Part shown: positions 61,844-64,000 of the stretch, piece after piece | Layout of the letters: each line of letters begins with the position of its first letter | Position numbering within the stretch: position 1 is the stretch's first letter | Source: JBJEFI01 sp051873875 | Lineage (GTDB): Bacteria; Bacillota; Bacilli; Bacillales; Bacillaceae_G | Assembly: GCA_051873875.1 (NCBI GenBank) | Contig: JBJEFI010000048.1 | Span: forward strand, 186,001 to 250,000 | DNA: 64,000 bases | Direction: 5' to 3' | Program-made: the position numbers and the translations under genes | Notes under the pieces: generated by a model | Database searches by the model: none | The model's input: only the letters and a program-made list of their open reading frames with translations | What the model was told of the DNA's origin: nothing

Positions 61844-63172
61844 TTACATTATTTGAGCGGAATGAATGTTTTCGATACGCTTTATTTCAACTCGCTCTAC
61901 ATGATTATTATCTACTTTTAAAATTGTAAAAGAGTACCCTCCTACTCGAACAGAGAACCCATTACGTAATCGTTGTGAATGACTTTGCGCTAGCATCCAG
62001 CCCCCGATTGTATCTATTTCATCATCATCAATATCCACATCAATGATTCGATTTATATCACTTACTAATACTTTACCATCTACAATTTTATGATTCTCAT
62101 TAATTTCTTGTATTGGTGGTTGTTCATCGCCATCATATTCATCACGAATTTCTCCAACAATTTCTTCAACAATATCCTCCAACGTTACTAAACCAGCTGT
62201 TCCACCATACTCATCAAATAAAATGGCCATTTGAATTCGTTCTCGCTGCATACGCAGTAACAAATCATGAACAGGAATTGTCTCCATTACCTTTAAAACA
62301 GGGCGCATATAATCCCGTAAGTCTTCTAAGGATGTTGGTTTTTCACCAAGTCTATTAATAAAGTAATCTTTCACATTAATCATTCCGATAACATCGTCTT
62401 TATCTTCTCCAAATACAGGATAACGCGTGTATTTTTCTTGACGAATTGTTTCTAAATGGTCGCTTAATTTATTATCTAAATAAAATCCTACCATTTCTGT
62501 CCTCGGAACCATAATTTCCTTTGCAATACGCTCATCGAATTCAAAAATTCGATTTACATATTTATATTCTGCTTGGTTTATTTCACCACTTTCATAACTC
62601 TCGGATAAAATAATGCGAAGTTCATCTTCAGAGTGTGCACCTTCTTCGTGTTCAGACACTCCTTTAAATCCGAATAAACGCGTAAAGAAGCGTGCTGATC
62701 CATTTAGTATCCAAATAATTGGAAAGGCAAGTCGATAAAACCAAACTAATATTGGTGCAAATGCCAACGAGATGGCTTCCGCCTTTTGGATTGCAATTGT
62801 CTTTGGTGCTAGTTCTCCAAGTACAACGTGGAAAAAGGTAATTGTACTAAATGCAATTGCAAACGACACCACCTTTGCAACAGAATCTCCAATTTCAATA
62901 CTTAAAAAAAGTGGATGAATTATATTATAGATCGTTTTTTCACCAATCCAACCTAATCCTAATGCAGTTACTGTAATCCCTAATTGACAAGCAGATAAAT
63001 ACTCATCTAAATTAGTTGTTACTTTTTTTACTGCTAGTGCTCCCGTTCTTTTTTCAAGCACAAGTTGTTCGACCCGACTAGGTCGAATTTTAACAATGGC
63101 AAATTCTGCCCCTACAAAAAATGCTGTCAATGCAATTAAAACTACTACCAAAATCAAACTGGCTATGTCCAA
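61844..63172 (-). CDS. CNNM/CorC-type membrane protein (DUF21-CBS-CorC), TTG start
   Basis: 442 aa. DUF21 domain with 3-4 TM helices (1-~150; AEFAIVKIRPSRVEQL, CQLGITVTALGLGWIGE), two CBS domains (~200-330; EIMVPRTEMV, ILFDEYGGTAGLVTLEDIVEEIVG) and a C-terminal CorC/HlyC domain. Relatives (MpfA, YhdP) export Mg2+ or support Mg2+ homeostasis. TTG 63172 has AAAGGGGGA at 5 nt. With corA at 55 kb the window holds two Mg2+-related transporters. Confidence 0.92.
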   Translation of the reverse strand: MDIASLILVVVLIALTAFFVGAEFAIVKIRPSRVEQLVLEKRTGALAVKKVTTNLDEYLSACQLGITVTALGLGWIGEKTIYNIIHPLFLSIEIGDSVAKVVSFAIAFSTITFFHVVLGELAPKTIAIQKAEAISLAFAPILVWFYRLAFPIIWILNGSARFFTRLFGFKGVSEHEEGAHSEDELRIILSESYESGEINQAEYKYVNRIFEFDERIAKEIMVPRTEMVGFYLDNKLSDHLETIRQEKYTRYPVFGEDKDDVIGMINVKDYFINRLGEKPTSLEDLRDYMRPVLKVMETIPVHDLLLRMQRERIQMAILFDEYGGTAGLVTLEDIVEEIVGEIRDEYDGDEQPPIQEINENHKIVDGKVLVSDINRIIDVDIDDDEIDTIGGWMLAQSHSQRLRNGFSVRVGGYSFTILKVDNNHVERVEIKRIENIHSAQIM

Positions 63173-63544
63173 TGATTTCCCCCTTTATCCTTTTATTAGA
63201 TAAAGAGTATTCACCTCCAAAATTTATTATTACTTTCCATTATACTATAAAAATATAATCCATACATAAAAAATTGCATAAATTACACCATGCCTTTCTC
63301 CACTATTCACTTTCATTTCCCATTTAGTAGCCAAGCACAAAAGCAGATGCATTCGAATAAACTGCATTACAAAATAACAACCTCTCCTTTTTAATTAGGA
63401 AACGACCAATAGGTTGTTTCCTATTTCTTCCTATTTAATAAAGCTCGTTTTATTATCAATATGCTTTTTTGAAGAATATATTTACAAAAACAAACGATAT
63501 TAATACAATAGTAATGAAAAAAATATGCAATCTGAGGGATGAGT
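63173..63544. other. 372-bp intergenic region
   Basis: No gene seen. Holds the 5' regions of the CNNM and GNAT genes and the alternative-hairpin stretch at 63376-63424. Confidence 0.6.
63376..63424 (+). other. Overlapping alternative hairpins
   Basis: TAGGAAAC-g-ACC pairs with GGT-t-GTTTCCTA (63394-63422), while an upstream ACAACCT can instead pair with AGGTTGT (63412-63418). The two folds exclude each other, as in an attenuator, but no T-run or ligand domain is obvious. Confidence 0.35.
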
Positions 63545-64000
63545 ATGTATAAATATTATAAACTCACAGTTGACGAAGACATCACGATTAAAATATTTGA
63601 ATTAAAAGAAGCAGATCAACTATTTGAATTATCACAACAGTCTAGAAGCCATTTAACACCATGGTTTTCTTGGATTGAAAGAACAAATAATGTGACAGAT
63701 ACAAAATATTTTATTCAACGGTCTTTAAAGCAATTAGCAATGAAAAACGGTTTCCATGCAGGTATTTGGTACAAAGAACAACTCGTCGGTGTCATTGGGT
63801 TACAATTTATTGATTGGCTTAATCGAAGAACGACGATAGGTATGTGGATTTCTCCCGATTTACAAGGGAAAGGAATCATGTCTAAATCAATAGATACTGT
63901 TTTAAAATATGTATTCATTCATTTAGAATTACATAGAGTAGAAGTGCGATGTCAGGCAAACAACCTTCGAACTCAAAATCTACTTCAAAAATTACAATTT
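63545..64000 (+). CDS. GNAT acetyltransferase, RimL/YdaF-like, partial
   Basis: 152 codons to the window end; the C-terminus is missing. Typical ribosomal-protein-N-acetyltransferase pattern: HLTPWFSWIERTNN, GVIGLQFIDWLNRRTTIGMWISPDLQGKGIMSKSI and LHRVEVRCQANNLRTQ. ATG 63545 (GAGGG at 6 nt) is preferred to ATG 63539, which lies on top of the SD. Confidence 0.88.
   Translation, partial: MYKYYKLTVDEDITIKIFELKEADQLFELSQQSRSHLTPWFSWIERTNNVTDTKYFIQRSLKQLAMKNGFHAGIWYKEQLVGVIGLQFIDWLNRRTTIGMWISPDLQGKGIMSKSIDTVLKYVFIHLELHRVEVRCQANNLRTQNLLQKLQF

Overview
This window looks like a draft-assembly scaffold from a low-GC, endospore-forming Bacillaceae, probably Bacillus and close to the B. cereus side of the genus. 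The evidence is the AT-rich base composition, strong AAGGGGG/GGAGG ribosome binding sites (several paired with TTG starts), sporulation genes (tgl transglutaminase, a YjcZ-type protein), and a gene order that follows the B. subtilis ykt/yla/yku/pdh neighbourhoods. Two blocks of exactly 100 N mark scaffold joins. No rRNA, tRNA, CRISPR array, insertion sequence or prophage was seen.

Layout. 1-19.9 kb: pyc (cut by the window edge), ftsW, ylaN, phoH/ylaK, ylaI, ylaH, a GDYXXLXY/DUF2157 pair, an Spx paralogue, typA, ylaF, a suhB-type phosphatase, small ykt genes, nitronate monooxygenase, tgl and a COG2509-like flavoprotein. 20-25 kb: the pdhABCD operon with a palindrome at its predicted transcription start. 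25.8-28.7 kb: a GC-richer two-gene unit (EutH-like transporter plus aminopeptidase P) that looks acquired, followed by about 1.1 kb of gene-poor, apparently decayed DNA. 29.8-34 kb: ykyA, a YjcZ-type sporulation gene, def, rpoY and rnjA. 34-46 kb: ktrC with an orphan CydB-like gene, ykuV, dapL-dapH, darB, ykuK, ykuJ, ykuI, an LCP protein, fadH and a PAS-GGDEF-EAL protein. 46.8-51.9 kb: a Tyr/Pro-rich protein, ppk-ppx, ykyB and a putative spore protein. 52-58.3 kb: a wrecked MFS transporter, a MerR/DUF3967 protein, a KinB-like kinase, corA and an LTA synthase. 58.7-64 kb: two RDD proteins, a candidate structured small RNA, two Zn-ribbon genes, ykwC, a CNNM/CorC protein and a partial GNAT.

How the genes connect. 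pyc, pdhABCD, rnjA, rpoY, typA, def and dapH-dapL are central metabolism and gene-expression core. ktrC, darB and pyc are all linked to c-di-AMP in relatives. ykuI and the PAS-GGDEF-EAL protein are c-di-GMP-type proteins with non-canonical active sites. ftsW, LCP, LTA synthase and dapH/dapL serve the cell envelope. Three genes (tgl, the yjcZ-like gene and a small protein at 51.6 kb) carry close matches to the sigma-K promoter (AC-N16/17-CATAnnnTA), which suggests mother-cell expression.

The most promising undescribed element is a predicted leftward small RNA at about 59657-59994. It has its own promoter, several hairpins, three unpaired C-rich (UCCCC-type) segments and an intrinsic terminator, and it contains no convincing ORF.
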